A stretch of 26,583 nucleotides of DNA from DASPWW01 sp035461345 (GTDB taxonomy: Bacteria > Actinomycetota > Thermoleophilia > Solirubrobacterales > 70-9), in the NCBI GenBank assembly GCA_035461345.1, contig DATHVJ010000181.1:1-26583 (forward strand), read 5' to 3'. Shown here one piece after another: positions 7,021 to 15,040 of the stretch. The position numbers and the translations under genes are program-made. The notes beneath the pieces are model-generated. The model was not told the origin of the DNA and ran no database searches. It worked only from the letters and a program-made list of their open reading frames with translations. How positions within the stretch are numbered: the first letter of the stretch is position 1; each line of letters begins with the position of its first letter.

Positions 7021-8044
7021 GCGCGCCGGCCACCGCGCGATCGCGATCGCTGGGGCGCTCGCCGTGGCGCTGCTCGCCGCGTGCGGCGGCGACGAGAGCG
7101 GGGGAAGAGAGGCCGCCGGCGACGCCGCGCTCCCGGAGCGGACAGAAGCGACCCTGGTGCTCGACTTCGTCCCCAACGCGGTCCACACCGGGATCTACTG
7201 CGCGCAGGCGAAGGGCCACTACGAGGCGAACAACCTCGAGCTCGAAATCGTCGAGCCGACCTCGACCTCTGACACGCTGAAGCTGATCGACCACGGGAGG
7301 GCCGAGTTCGGGCTCGCCGACGCGATCGACGTCGGCCAGCAGATCGACCGCGGGCTGGGAGCGAAGGCGATCATGGCAATGGTCCAGCGCCCGCTTGGCG
7401 GGGTGATCACGCTCGCGGACACCGGGATCCGCTCCCCCCGAGACCTCATCGAGGGAACGGTCGGCATCACCGGGGTGCCGTCCGACGACGCCGTGCTCGA
7501 CACGGTCGTCGCCGCGGACGGGGGCGATCCGGGCGAGGTCGATCGGGTGACGATCGGGTTCAACGCGGTCCCGGCGCTCCAGGGCGGCCGGGTCGACGCA
7601 ATCACCGGCTACCCGCCGGCCGACGGGACGGCGCTCGAGGAGCGGGGCGAGGACGTGCGCTCTTTCGCGCTCGACGAGTGGGGTGGACCGCGCTACCCGG
7701 GACTGGTCGCCTTCTCCACCGAGCGGGCGATCGACCACGACCCCGGGCTGATGCGGGCGTTCGTCGACGCGACGGTTCGGGGCTACGCCGACACGCTCGA
7801 CGATCCCGATCGCTGCCTCGAGGCGCTGGTCGATCAGGCTCCCGAGATCGACGGCGATCTCGCCGAGGCGCAGCTCGACGCCTACCTGCCGCTGTTCGAG
7901 GCCGGGGAGGGCGACTACGGCGCGGTGCGCCGAGATGCGTTCGCGGAGCTGTCGCGGTTCCTGACCGAGACCGAGCTCGCGGGCGACGAGATACCGCCAC
8001 AGCGCTTCGCGACCGACGAGTTCGTTGCCGCGGGCGACGGCTGA
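7010..8044 (+). CDS. NMT1/THI5-like ABC transporter substrate-binding lipoprotein
   Basis: 344 aa. It has a lipoprotein signal with a basic n-region (MLRRRAGHR), a hydrophobic core and lipobox L-A-A-C25, so the mature protein is membrane-tethered at the cell surface. The mature part matches NMT1/THI5-like periplasmic-binding proteins: the first strand LVLDFVPNAVHTGIYCAQ, then A-K-G-H-Y-E-x-N-N-L, S-D-T-L-K-L-I and G-R-A-E-F-G-L-A. Relatives bind thiamine pyrimidine precursors (ThiY), sulfonates or similar small molecules; hydroxymethylpyrimidine-type ligands are plausible. No permease or ATPase gene is adjacent: upstream is the ATL gene and downstream the c-di-AMP riboswitch. It therefore appears to be an orphan binding protein whose membrane partners lie elsewhere. 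Confidence 0.85.
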   Translation: MLRRRAGHRAIAIAGALAVALLAACGGDESGGREAAGDAALPERTEATLVLDFVPNAVHTGIYCAQAKGHYEANNLELEIVEPTSTSDTLKLIDHGRAEFGLADAIDVGQQIDRGLGAKAIMAMVQRPLGGVITLADTGIRSPRDLIEGTVGITGVPSDDAVLDTVVAADGGDPGEVDRVTIGFNAVPALQGGRVDAITGYPPADGTALEERGEDVRSFALDEWGGPRYPGLVAFSTERAIDHDPGLMRAFVDATVRGYADTLDDPDRCLEALVDQAPEIDGDLAEAQLDAYLPLFEAGEGDYGAVRRDAFAELSRFLTETELAGDEIPPQRFATDEFVAAGDG

Positions 8045-8084
8045 GGGCTCGCGTACGTGTAGCGCGTCCCGCCGTCCCAACCCA

Positions 8085-8090
8085 TATATT
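8085..8090 (+). promoter_or_regulatory. Putative -10 box (TATATT) for riboswitch transcript
   Basis: TATATT is one of the few AT-rich hexamers in the region. It ends seven bases before the first paired base of the riboswitch at 8097, which would put the transcription start at the 5' edge of the aptamer. No convincing -35 was found. Confidence 0.55.
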
Positions 8091-8096
8091 GCGCGC

Positions 8097-8239
8097 GTGC
8101 AACCTGCCGAGTCCCTGGCAAGCCGTCAGGGAGCGGGGGACCCAGGAAGGGGATTGATCCCCTTGGGGCGAATCGGACCCATGGTTGGTCTGTAGCGCTG
8201 CTCTTTCGGCGCGAGCCCGACAGCTAACCCCGTAGGCAC
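8097..8239 (+). ncRNA. Cyclic di-AMP riboswitch (ydaO/yuaA class)
   Basis: The conserved blocks of the ydaO/yuaA aptamer appear in order. They are GCCGAGUCC near 8106; the GGAGCGGGGGACCCA block near 8130-8144; GGGGCGAAUCGG near 8165-8176; and then GCGAGCCCGACAGCUAACC followed by CCGUAGGC up to 8237. The closing helix P1 can form between GTGC 8097-8100 and GCAC 8236-8239. The class binds cyclic di-AMP and in most actinobacteria turns off cell-wall hydrolase or resuscitation-factor genes. Here the only gene before the next terminator is a 49-codon membrane protein starting 17 bases after the aptamer, so Shine-Dalgarno masking or transcription control are both possible. Confidence 0.9.
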
Positions 8240-8255
8240 AGAAAGAGAGGTGCAG

Positions 8256-8405
8256 GTGACGTCACGGATACGTACCTGGCTGGTCGACGGGGGGCCGAGC
8301 GGGGAGCGCGAGGTTCTCGCGTATGCGGCCGGCAGCCTGATCGGGATCGCGGTCGCCACCGCGGTGCTGACGTTCGTGATCGGCGTGAGCCTGGTTTCGG
8401 GCTGA
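8256..8405 (+). CDS. 49-aa single-pass membrane protein under c-di-AMP riboswitch
   Basis: A short gene starting at GTG 8256 and ending with TGA at 8403-8405. It lies between the riboswitch and a perfect terminator hairpin, with Shine-Dalgarno AGAGAGG (8244-8250) five bases before the start. An in-frame GTG at 8250 is a weaker alternative. The product has a polar, basic N-terminus (MTSRIRTWLVDGG) and one hydrophobic helix from about residue 21 to 47 (small residues, GSLIGIAVATAVL), ending at SG. It has no lipobox or signal cleavage site, so it is probably a small anchored membrane protein. I do not recognise a family. Isolation between a dedicated riboswitch and terminator is the main evidence that it is real. 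A role in osmotic or envelope homeostasis is only inferred from c-di-AMP biology. Confidence 0.72.
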   Translation: MTSRIRTWLVDGGPSGEREVLAYAAGSLIGIAVATAVLTFVIGVSLVSG

Positions 8406-8428
8406 GCGTCAGGGCGCCTTGCGCTCGG

Positions 8429-8456
8429 GAAAGCCCCCGCCGAGGCGGGGGCTTTC
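8429..8456 (+). terminator. Intrinsic terminator after the small membrane protein gene
   Basis: Perfect 13-bp stem: GAAAGCCCCCGCC (8429-8441) and GGCGGGGGCTTTC (8444-8456) with a minimal loop. It is GC-rich with a short pyrimidine/T-containing 3' side, and lies 24 bases after the stop codon. It is the clearest intrinsic terminator in the window. Confidence 0.85.
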
Positions 8457-8488
8457 TCATGCCCGCGGGCCGCCGCCCTCCCCGGCCC

Positions 8489-8511
8489 GACACCATGTTC
8501 GACACGGTGTC
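8489..8511. promoter_or_regulatory. Candidate repressor operator upstream of acetone carboxylase operon
   Basis: Inverted repeat GACACC (8489-8494) and GGTGTC (8506-8511) with an 11-base spacer, which also holds a second CGACAC direct copy. It covers the region immediately upstream of the TAGAAT -10 box, as expected for a TetR-type repressor site. No regulator gene is adjacent. Confidence 0.45.
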
Positions 8512-8517
8512 TAGAAT
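8512..8517 (+). promoter_or_regulatory. Putative -10 box (TAGAAT) of leaderless acxA
   Basis: A perfect TANNNT hexamer, followed by six bases and then the GTG start at 8524. No Shine-Dalgarno sequence precedes that start. Confidence 0.55.
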
Positions 8518-8523
8518 CGGCCC

Positions 8524-10692
8524 GTGGCCGGCGGCGCAGCGAGGAGCGACTCTCCCGACGGCCGCGACCCCCGCGTGCTGGCGATCGACGCCGGGGGAAC
8601 GATGACCGACACGTTCATCGTCGATCGCTCGGGCGAGTTCGTCGTCGGCAAGGCGCAGACGACGCCGGAGGACGAGTCCGCGGGGTTCATGAGCTCGACC
8701 CGCGACGCGCTCGGCCACTGGGGGCTCGAGCCCGAGCAGGCGCTGCCGGACATGGTGTCGGGCATCTACTCCGGCACCGCGATGCTGAACCGCCTCCTGG
8801 AGCGCAAGGGGCGCCGCGTCGGCGTGATCGTCACCGCCGGCATGGAGGACATGCTGCGGCTGGAGCGTGGGATCCAGACCTACCTCGGCTACCCGTACTC
8901 GGACCGCCTCCACGTCGCCACCCACCACCACAACGAGCCGCTCGTGCCGCGCGAGCGGATCAGGGGCGTGCGCGGCCGCGTCGACCTGTTCGGCGACGAG
9001 GCGATCCCCCTGTACGAGGACGAGGCCCGAGCCGCGGTCACCGAGCTGGTCGAGGCCGGCGCCGAGGCGATCGTCGTCAACCTGCTGTACAGCTACCGCA
9101 ACTCTCAGCACGAGGACCGGATCCGCGAGATCGCCGCCGAGGTCGCGCCCGAAGTGCCGGTCTTCCTGTCGTCGGAGCTGTACCCGATGCGGCGCGACTT
9201 CCCGCGCCTCAACTCGACCCTGGTCGAGGCGTACGCCGCCGAGCCCTCGCGCGATCAGCTCCGCCGAGTGCGCGAGGCCACACGCGAGGCGGGCGCGGGC
9301 TTCGACCTGCGGATCATGGCCGCCCACGGCGGCACGATCTCGATCGACGCCAAGGAGCTCGCCCGGACCCTGATCTCCGGCCCGATCGGCGGCGTGATCG
9401 GCGCCCGCTACCTGGCGGACCGCATCGACTCGGGCTCGGCGCGCAACCTCGTCTGCACCGACATCGGCGGCACGAGCTTCGACATCGCGCTGATCACCGA
9501 CGGCGAGTTCGCGATCCGCCAGATCCCCGACGTTGGCCGCTTCCTGCTCAACATCCCGCTGGTTCAGGTCGACTCGATCGGCGCTGGCACCGGCTCGTTC
9601 GTGCGCATCGACCCCACCTCCGGCCGCCCCGAGCTCGGCCCCGACTCCGCCGGCGCCGCTATCGGGGTGTCGTGGCCCGAGTCGGGGCTCGACACGCCGT
9701 CGGTCACCGACCTCAACCTGGTGCTGGGGCGGATCAACCCCGATTACTTCCTCGGCGGCGAGGTGAGGCTCGACGCCGAGCGGGCGCGTGCTGCGGTCTC
9801 CGAGCAGATCGCCGATCCGCTCGGGCTGTCCGTCGAGGAGGCGGCCGCGGGCGTCGTCGAGCTGTTCGACGAGACGCTCAAGTACGAGGCCGTGGCCCAG
9901 GTGCTCGGTAAGGGGTACTCCCCGGTCGACTACGCCCTGCTGTGCTACGGCGGAGGTGGGCCACTGCACGCCGCCGGGTACACGCACGAGGTCCCGTACC
10001 GCGAGGTCCTCGTTCCGGCGTGGGCCGCCGGGTTCTCCGCCTTCGGCTGCGCGTGCGGCGACTACGCGTACCGATACGACCTCACGATTGACATCCCGAT
10101 CCAGCCCGGCGCCGACGACGACACGAAGGCCGGCGTCGGGATCTACATCAGCGGCGGGTGGGAGATGCTGCGCGAGCGCGTCGTCGAGGAGTTCGCCAAG
10201 TCCGGCGTCTCCGAGGATCAGATCGAGCTGCGCCGCTACGTGCGGATGCAGTACATGGGCCAGCTCAACGACCTCGAGATCCGATCGCCGCACAACGAGC
10301 TCAGCGAGGGGGGCCAGGTCGACGAGCTGGTGGCCGCGTTCGAGGACGCGTACGGGAAGCTGTACGCCCGCGCGGCGCGCTCCCCGGAGCTCGGCTACCT
10401 GGTCACGAACGTGATCGTGACCGGCGCCGTCGAGGTCGAGAAGCCGGCGCTCCCGGACGAGGACGAGGTCGCCGGGCGGCCGGACCCGAAGGCGCGCCGC
10501 GAGGTGTGGTGGCGGGGCGGATGGGCCGACACCCCGATCTTCGAGCAGGCCGAGGTGAGGGCCGGGCACGCAGTCGAGGGCCCTGCGATCATCGAGTCGC
10601 CGGCGGACACTTTCGCGATCCCCCCGGGCCGCACGGCGCGGCTGGACCGCAACCGGATCTTCCACCTGGAGCAAAGCGAGAGGAGCGGCTGA
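8524..10692 (+). CDS. acxA: Acetone carboxylase beta subunit (hydantoinase/oxoprolinase A family)
   Basis: 722 aa, close to the 78-kDa beta subunit of ATP-dependent acetone carboxylases. An ASKHA-type nucleotide-binding fold is indicated by I-D-A-G-G-T-M-T-D-T-F near residue 22, a second phosphate loop DIGGTSFDIAL near residue 315, and LLCYGGGGPLHAAG near residue 475. Met after GGT (GGTMTD rather than the GGTFTD common in hydantoinases) and the full-length gamma gene downstream favour a ketone carboxylase over N-methylhydantoinase or 5-oxoprolinase. The subunit phosphorylates bicarbonate and the ketone enolate for carboxylation to acetoacetate. It overlaps the alpha gene by one base (TGATG). 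It is likely controlled from the promoter and inverted repeat just upstream. Confidence 0.88.
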   Translation: MAGGAARSDSPDGRDPRVLAIDAGGTMTDTFIVDRSGEFVVGKAQTTPEDESAGFMSSTRDALGHWGLEPEQALPDMVSGIYSGTAMLNRLLERKGRRVGVIVTAGMEDMLRLERGIQTYLGYPYSDRLHVATHHHNEPLVPRERIRGVRGRVDLFGDEAIPLYEDEARAAVTELVEAGAEAIVVNLLYSYRNSQHEDRIREIAAEVAPEVPVFLSSELYPMRRDFPRLNSTLVEAYAAEPSRDQLRRVREATREAGAGFDLRIMAAHGGTISIDAKELARTLISGPIGGVIGARYLADRIDSGSARNLVCTDIGGTSFDIALITDGEFAIRQIPDVGRFLLNIPLVQVDSIGAGTGSFVRIDPTSGRPELGPDSAGAAIGVSWPESGLDTPSVTDLNLVLGRINPDYFLGGEVRLDAERARAAVSEQIADPLGLSVEEAAAGVVELFDETLKYEAVAQVLGKGYSPVDYALLCYGGGGPLHAAGYTHEVPYREVLVPAWAAGFSAFGCACGDYAYRYDLTIDIPIQPGADDDTKAGVGIYISGGWEMLRERVVEEFAKSGVSEDQIELRRYVRMQYMGQLNDLEIRSPHNELSEGGQVDELVAAFEDAYGKLYARAARSPELGYLVTNVIVTGAVEVEKPALPDEDEVAGRPDPKARREVWWRGGWADTPIFEQAEVRAGHAVEGPAIIESPADTFAIPPGRTARLDRNRIFHLEQSERSG

Positions 10693-12962
10693 TGGCGATC
10701 GTCGACCGGACCCGGGAGCTGGAGCGGCTGGCGAAGCCCGAGGGCGCGATCGGATGGGAGGGGCACACGGCGCGCGAGATGCTGCTCGACTCCGAGCGCC
10801 TGTTCGCCGAGAGCGGTCGCTACGTCGGCATCGACGAGCTGAAGCTGAAGCAGGGCGACCCGATCCGGTTCGAGAAGCTGTTCTCGCGCCTGCGCGGGGG
10901 GCTGGTGAGCGCGCGAGAGACCGCGCTCAACATCTCGGCCTCGCCGATCGTCAAGGAGATCGGGGAGCTGAGCTTCGCGCTGTACACGCCCGAGGGCGAC
11001 TCGGTGGCCCTGTCGACGGGGATCATCGTCCACGTCCACACGATGTCCGACGCGATCAAGTACATGCTCCGCCAGGACTACGAGGACAACCCGGGAATCG
11101 CGCCGGGCGACATCTTCACCAACAACGACGCGATGATCGGCGACGTCCACAACGCCGACGTGCAGACGATCGTCCCGATCTTCTGGGAGGGCGAGCTCGT
11201 CGGGTGGGCCGCCGGCGTCACCCACGAGATCGACATCGGCGCAAAGACCCCGGGCTCGGTGCCCGTCGGGCCGATCTCGCGCTACGAGGACGGGATCGAC
11301 CTGCCCGCGAAGAAGATCGGTTCCGACGACGAGCTGTGGCGGGACCACGTGCTCGCGGGGCTCAAGGGCACGCGCACGCCGATGTACTGGACGCTGGACG
11401 AGAAGACGCGGCTCGCCGGCTGCCACATGGTCCGCGAAGCGGTCGAGCGGGTCATCCTCGAGGAGGGCGTCGATACCTACAAGCGCTTCATCCGCGAGGT
11501 GATCGAGGATGGCCGCCGCTCGTTCCAGAGCCGCATCCGGGAGCTGCTGGTGCCCGGGCGCTATCGGGCGCCCGCGTTCACCGAGAACCCGATGGGGAAC
11601 GAGGAGCAGCTCCCCTCGTACGCGCGCGTCGACACGGTCATGCACGCCCCGGTCGAGATCCGGGTCACCCGGGACGCGGCGCTGGAGATGGACTACGACG
11701 GGTCCTCGTCGTGGGGCTACCACTCCTCCAATTGCACGCCCTCGGCGATGCAGGGCGCGATCTGGGTCCAGCTCACCCAGACCCTGATCCCCAACGACAA
11801 GGTCAACGACGGCGCCTACCTCGGGCTGCGCACGAACTTCCCGCCCGGGACGTGGACCAACCACTCCAACCCTCAGGCATCGACTGGAATCGCGTGGGCC
11901 TTCCTGATCCCCTCGTTCACGGGCTTCATCAAGTCCGTGTCGCGGGCGCTGCAGGCGCGTGGATTCGTCGAGGAAGTGCTCGCGCCGTACGGGTTGACCA
12001 GCAACGCCTTCCAGGGGGGCGGGATCGACCAGTACGGGAAGCAGTCGGCGACCACCAACTTCGGGCTCTCGTGCGTCGGGGGCGGCGGCAAGATGATCCT
12101 CGACGGGCTCGACTACGCCGCGGCGATGTGGAACCCCGAGGGCGACATGGGCGACATGGAGATGTGGGAGCTGATCGAGCCGTTCCTTTACATCGGCCAG
12201 CGGGTGAAGCCGAACACCGCCGGCCCGGGTCGCCACCGCGGAGGCTCGGGCTACGAGGCGCTGCGGCTTGCGTGGAAGACGCCCTTCTACGAGATGCAGA
12301 ACATCGGCAACGGGAGGATGTTCATCCAGGCGGGGCTGTGGGGCGGCTACCCGGCCGCCACCGGGTACCGGCACAACGTCCGCGAGACCAACTTCTTCGA
12401 GCTCGTCGAGCGCCGCGAGCCCTACCCGACGCACGAACCCGACCCGGCCGACTCGGCGATCGAGCGCATGGTCACCGGGAAGCGCCAGTTCGACCTCGAC
12501 ACGACGACGCTGCCCGAGGTGATGCGCCAGGGCGACCTCTACCTGTGCATGTTCCGCGGCGCCGCCGGCGTGGGGGACCCCCTGGAGCGTCCGTACGAGT
12601 CGGTGGTCGCCGACGTCGCAGGCGAGTACCTGCTGCCGCGCTACGCGGAGTCGGTGTACGGCGTCGTCGCGGGCGACCCCGACGCGACCGAGCGTCGCCG
12701 CACCGAGATGCGAGAGGAGCGCGGGCGCAAGGCGGTGCCGGTCCGGGAGTGGATGAAGGAGGAGCGCCGGCGGATCCTCGACGCCGAGATGGTCGAGCCG
12801 ATCCAGCGCATGTACGCGGAGTCGATCCGGCTCTCGGACCGGTGGGCGCGGGAGTTCCGCGAGTTCTGGGACCTGCCCGAGGACTTCGACTTCGACGTCC
12901 CCACGCCGACGGTGGAGCTCACCAAGACGCAGCTCGCCGAGCAGCACGGGGCCGGGTCGTGA
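10692..12962 (+). CDS. acxB: Acetone carboxylase alpha subunit (hydantoinase B family)
   Basis: 756 aa, the expected size of the 85-kDa alpha subunit that holds the manganese site. In the block GDVHNADV...GVTHEID, H153, D156 and H178 keep the spacing of the Mn ligands I recall from the Xanthobacter autotrophicus enzyme (H150, D153, H175). Other HyuB-family landmarks are M-I-G-D-V-H, the S-S-S-W-G-Y-H-S-S-N-C-T-P region, N-P-Q-A-S-T-G, and G-P-G-x-H-R-G-G-S-G-Y. ATG 10692 shares its A with the preceding TGA and has a Shine-Dalgarno sequence (GAGAGGAG) inside the end of acxA. The gene ends in a GTGA overlap with the gamma gene, which points to equimolar, translationally coupled subunits. Confidence 0.9.
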   Translation: MAIVDRTRELERLAKPEGAIGWEGHTAREMLLDSERLFAESGRYVGIDELKLKQGDPIRFEKLFSRLRGGLVSARETALNISASPIVKEIGELSFALYTPEGDSVALSTGIIVHVHTMSDAIKYMLRQDYEDNPGIAPGDIFTNNDAMIGDVHNADVQTIVPIFWEGELVGWAAGVTHEIDIGAKTPGSVPVGPISRYEDGIDLPAKKIGSDDELWRDHVLAGLKGTRTPMYWTLDEKTRLAGCHMVREAVERVILEEGVDTYKRFIREVIEDGRRSFQSRIRELLVPGRYRAPAFTENPMGNEEQLPSYARVDTVMHAPVEIRVTRDAALEMDYDGSSSWGYHSSNCTPSAMQGAIWVQLTQTLIPNDKVNDGAYLGLRTNFPPGTWTNHSNPQASTGIAWAFLIPSFTGFIKSVSRALQARGFVEEVLAPYGLTSNAFQGGGIDQYGKQSATTNFGLSCVGGGGKMILDGLDYAAAMWNPEGDMGDMEMWELIEPFLYIGQRVKPNTAGPGRHRGGSGYEALRLAWKTPFYEMQNIGNGRMFIQAGLWGGYPAATGYRHNVRETNFFELVERREPYPTHEPDPADSAIERMVTGKRQFDLDTTTLPEVMRQGDLYLCMFRGAAGVGDPLERPYESVVADVAGEYLLPRYAESVYGVVAGDPDATERRRTEMREERGRKAVPVREWMKEERRRILDAEMVEPIQRMYAESIRLSDRWAREFREFWDLPEDFDFDVPTPTVELTKTQLAEQHGAGS

Positions 12963-13450
12963 AGCTCGACGCCGAGACTCTGCGCGACCTCGTCGAGGAG
13001 CGCCTGCCGCGCTCGCAGGTGCGGGCGATCCAGTCCTCGTACAAGGACCCGGCGCGGTTCGACCAGTACGTCGAGATGCTCCAGGAGCGGGTCGCGTGGA
13101 ACGAGCGGATCGTGCTCCCGTTTGGAGAGCATCTGTTCATCGTCAGCAAGGGTGACGGCTCGTACGTCGTCAAGTGCGACTGCGGGCGCGAGTTCTGCGA
13201 CTACCGCGAGAACTGGAAGCTCGAGGCACTGATCCACGTCCGCGACTCCGAGCCGGCGCTACGCGAGATCTACCCCGAGAAGATGGCCGGGGATCCGCAG
13301 TGGAACCACCTCCGCGAGTACTTCTGCCCCGGGTGCAAGACGTTGCTCGAAGTCGAGGCGGTGCCGCCGGGATACCCGGTCGTGCACGACTTCCTCCCCG
13401 ACCTCGAGGGCTTCTACACCGAGTGGCTGGGGCGGGAGCTGCCGCGCTAG
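12959..13450 (+). CDS. acxC: Acetone carboxylase gamma subunit
   Basis: 163 aa, matching the roughly 20-kDa gamma subunit of acetone/acetophenone carboxylases. The zinc-site cysteines are visible as C73-D-C75-G-R-E-F-C80 and C123-P-G-C126, separated by the expected 40-odd residues. The surrounding Y-x-x-N-W-K, W-N-H-L-R-E-Y-F-C-P-G-C and the tail D-F-L-P-D-L-E-G-F-Y-x-E-W-L are characteristic. The GTG start overlaps the acxB stop by four bases (GTGA). This small subunit distinguishes ketone carboxylases from hydantoinases and oxoprolinases, so it fixes the identity of the operon, although acetone versus a larger ketone cannot be told from sequence. Confidence 0.9.
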   Translation: MKLDAETLRDLVEERLPRSQVRAIQSSYKDPARFDQYVEMLQERVAWNERIVLPFGEHLFIVSKGDGSYVVKCDCGREFCDYRENWKLEALIHVRDSEPALREIYPEKMAGDPQWNHLREYFCPGCKTLLEVEAVPPGYPVVHDFLPDLEGFYTEWLGRELPR

Positions 13451-13452
13451 CG

Positions 13453-14900
13453 ATGGCATACGTGGTCAAAGGGGAGCCGGGGCCGCCGCGGCCCGAGGGG
13501 GCGATAGCCCCCGACCCCTCGCTTCCGCGGGCTTGCGTGATCGGCGCAGGGTCGTCGGGATCGCGACGATCAAGGCGCTCTACGAGGCCCGGATCCCGTT
13601 CGACTGTTTCGAGATGGCCCCCGTCGTCGGCGGGATGTGGGTGTACCGAAACCCGAACGGGCTCTCGGGTTGCTACTCGACGCTTGAGATGAACACGTCG
13701 TGTCCGCGGATGGCGTACTCCGACTTCCCGATGCCGTCCTACTTCCGCGACTACCCGATGCACTGGCAGGTGCGCGAGTACTTCGACCGCTACGTCGATC
13801 ACTTCGGGCTTCGCGACACGGTCACGTTCGAGACCAAGGTCGAGCACGTCGCCCGCCGCGACGATGGGGTGTGGGAGGTGACGATCTCGGGCGCGGGAGC
13901 ACCGGGCGGCCACAACGTGCGCGAGTACGACGCCGTCGTGGTCGCGAACGGCCACCACTGGGACCCCCGATGGCCCGACCCGCCGTTCCCGGGGTCGTTG
14001 GCCGGCACCGAGATGCACTCGCACGATTTCAGCGAGCCGGATGTCTTCGAGGGCCGCCGCGTGCTCGTCGTCGGGGTCGGGAACAGCGGCATGGACATCG
14101 CTTGCGCGGCAAGCTACGTCGCCGTGGCCACGTTCGTCTCCGCGCGCCGCGGGGTGCACGTGATCCGCAAGCGGCTCAAGGGGAAGCCCGTCGATCAGAT
14201 GCTGATGCCAGCCGGGCTGCCGTGGCGGATCAGGCAGAAGGGGTTCGAGCTGCTGCGCCGCCGATCCGGCGACGCCACGCGGTACGGGATGCCGGAGCCC
14301 GATCACAAGGTCGGCCACGCCCATCCGACGCTGTCGGACGAGTTCTGTGACCGGCTGCGCGAGGGAGCGGTGACGATGAAGCCGAACATCGTTGAGCTCC
14401 AGGGCGACCGGGTTCTGTTCGAGGACGGCACGACCGAGGCGATCGACCTGATCGTCTACGCGACCGGCTACAAGGTCACGTTCCCGTTCTTCGATCCCGA
14501 GTTCATCTCGGCGCCCGGCAACGATTTGCCCCTGTACCGGCGCACCGTCCATCCGGAGATCGGCGGCGTGTACTTCGTCGGCCTCGCGCAGCCGCTGGGC
14601 GCGCTGATGCCCGTGGCCGAGGCCCAGGGGGAGTGGATCGCGGAGCACCTCGGCGGCCGCTACCACCTTCCGCCGGACGACGAGATCCGCGCCGACATGG
14701 CCGGCGAGCGCGAAGCCCACGCGAAGCGCTTCTACCGCTCCGCCCGGCACACGATGGAGATTGACTTCGACCAGTGGCTGAGCGCGCTGGCCAAGGAGCG
14801 CCGCCGTGGCGCGAGGCGCGCACGTCGGCGCGGCAACGCGCTGCCGATCCGTCCGCGGGCTGGCGCCGCCGAACCGGCCGCCGGGCTGGCGCCGGCGTAG
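13453..14900 (+). CDS. Flavin-containing monooxygenase, frameshifted near 5' end
   Basis: The ATG at 13453 starts two bases after the acxC stop. The frame reads well to the FAD-binding G-A-G-S-S-G at residues 31-36, then the match continues in another frame (G-I-A-T-I-K-A-L-Y-E-A) to the TAG at 14898. One missing G in the GGG run at 13557-13559 explains this; restored, the protein is 482 aa. Other landmarks are the second Rossmann motif VVGVGNSGMDIA, the FMO signature around G-T-E-M-H-S-H-D-F (ending in F, not the W usual in Baeyer-Villiger enzymes) and V-Y-A-T-G-Y. It is an NADPH/FAD monooxygenase of the FMO or related ketone-oxidising type. Its place in the ketone operon suggests a related substrate. 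As written the gene is broken. It is either a sequencing or assembly error or a recent inactivation. Confidence 0.85.
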
Positions 14901-14937
14901 CCCACGCGCTTCCACCCCACCGGCCGCTTCACGAGCC

Positions 14938-14987
14938 GCCGAGTGGACAGTTAGGTAGTCCATGGACTACCTGATCGTCCACTCGGC
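14938..14987. repeat. 50-bp near-perfect palindrome
   Basis: Outer arms GCCGAGTGGAC (14938-14948) and GTCCACTCGGC (14977-14987), and inner arms AGGTAGTCCA (14953-14962) and TGGACTACCT (14963-14972), separated by a mismatched 4-base step. The centre has no loop. It lies 38 bases after the monooxygenase stop and 54 bases before the next gene, so it may be a bidirectional terminator, a cruciform or a repeat-family copy. Confidence 0.8.
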
Positions 14988-15040
14988 ATCCGGGAGGATC
15001 GGTTAGGTTCCAGGCTGACGCCGACGCGGAGGAGAGTGGA

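Noticed and set aside
8224..12962. Very long minus-strand open frames opposite the acetone carboxylase genes (816 and 850 aa)
   Set aside because: Composition-driven antisense frames; the plus strand encodes well-conserved subunits throughout.
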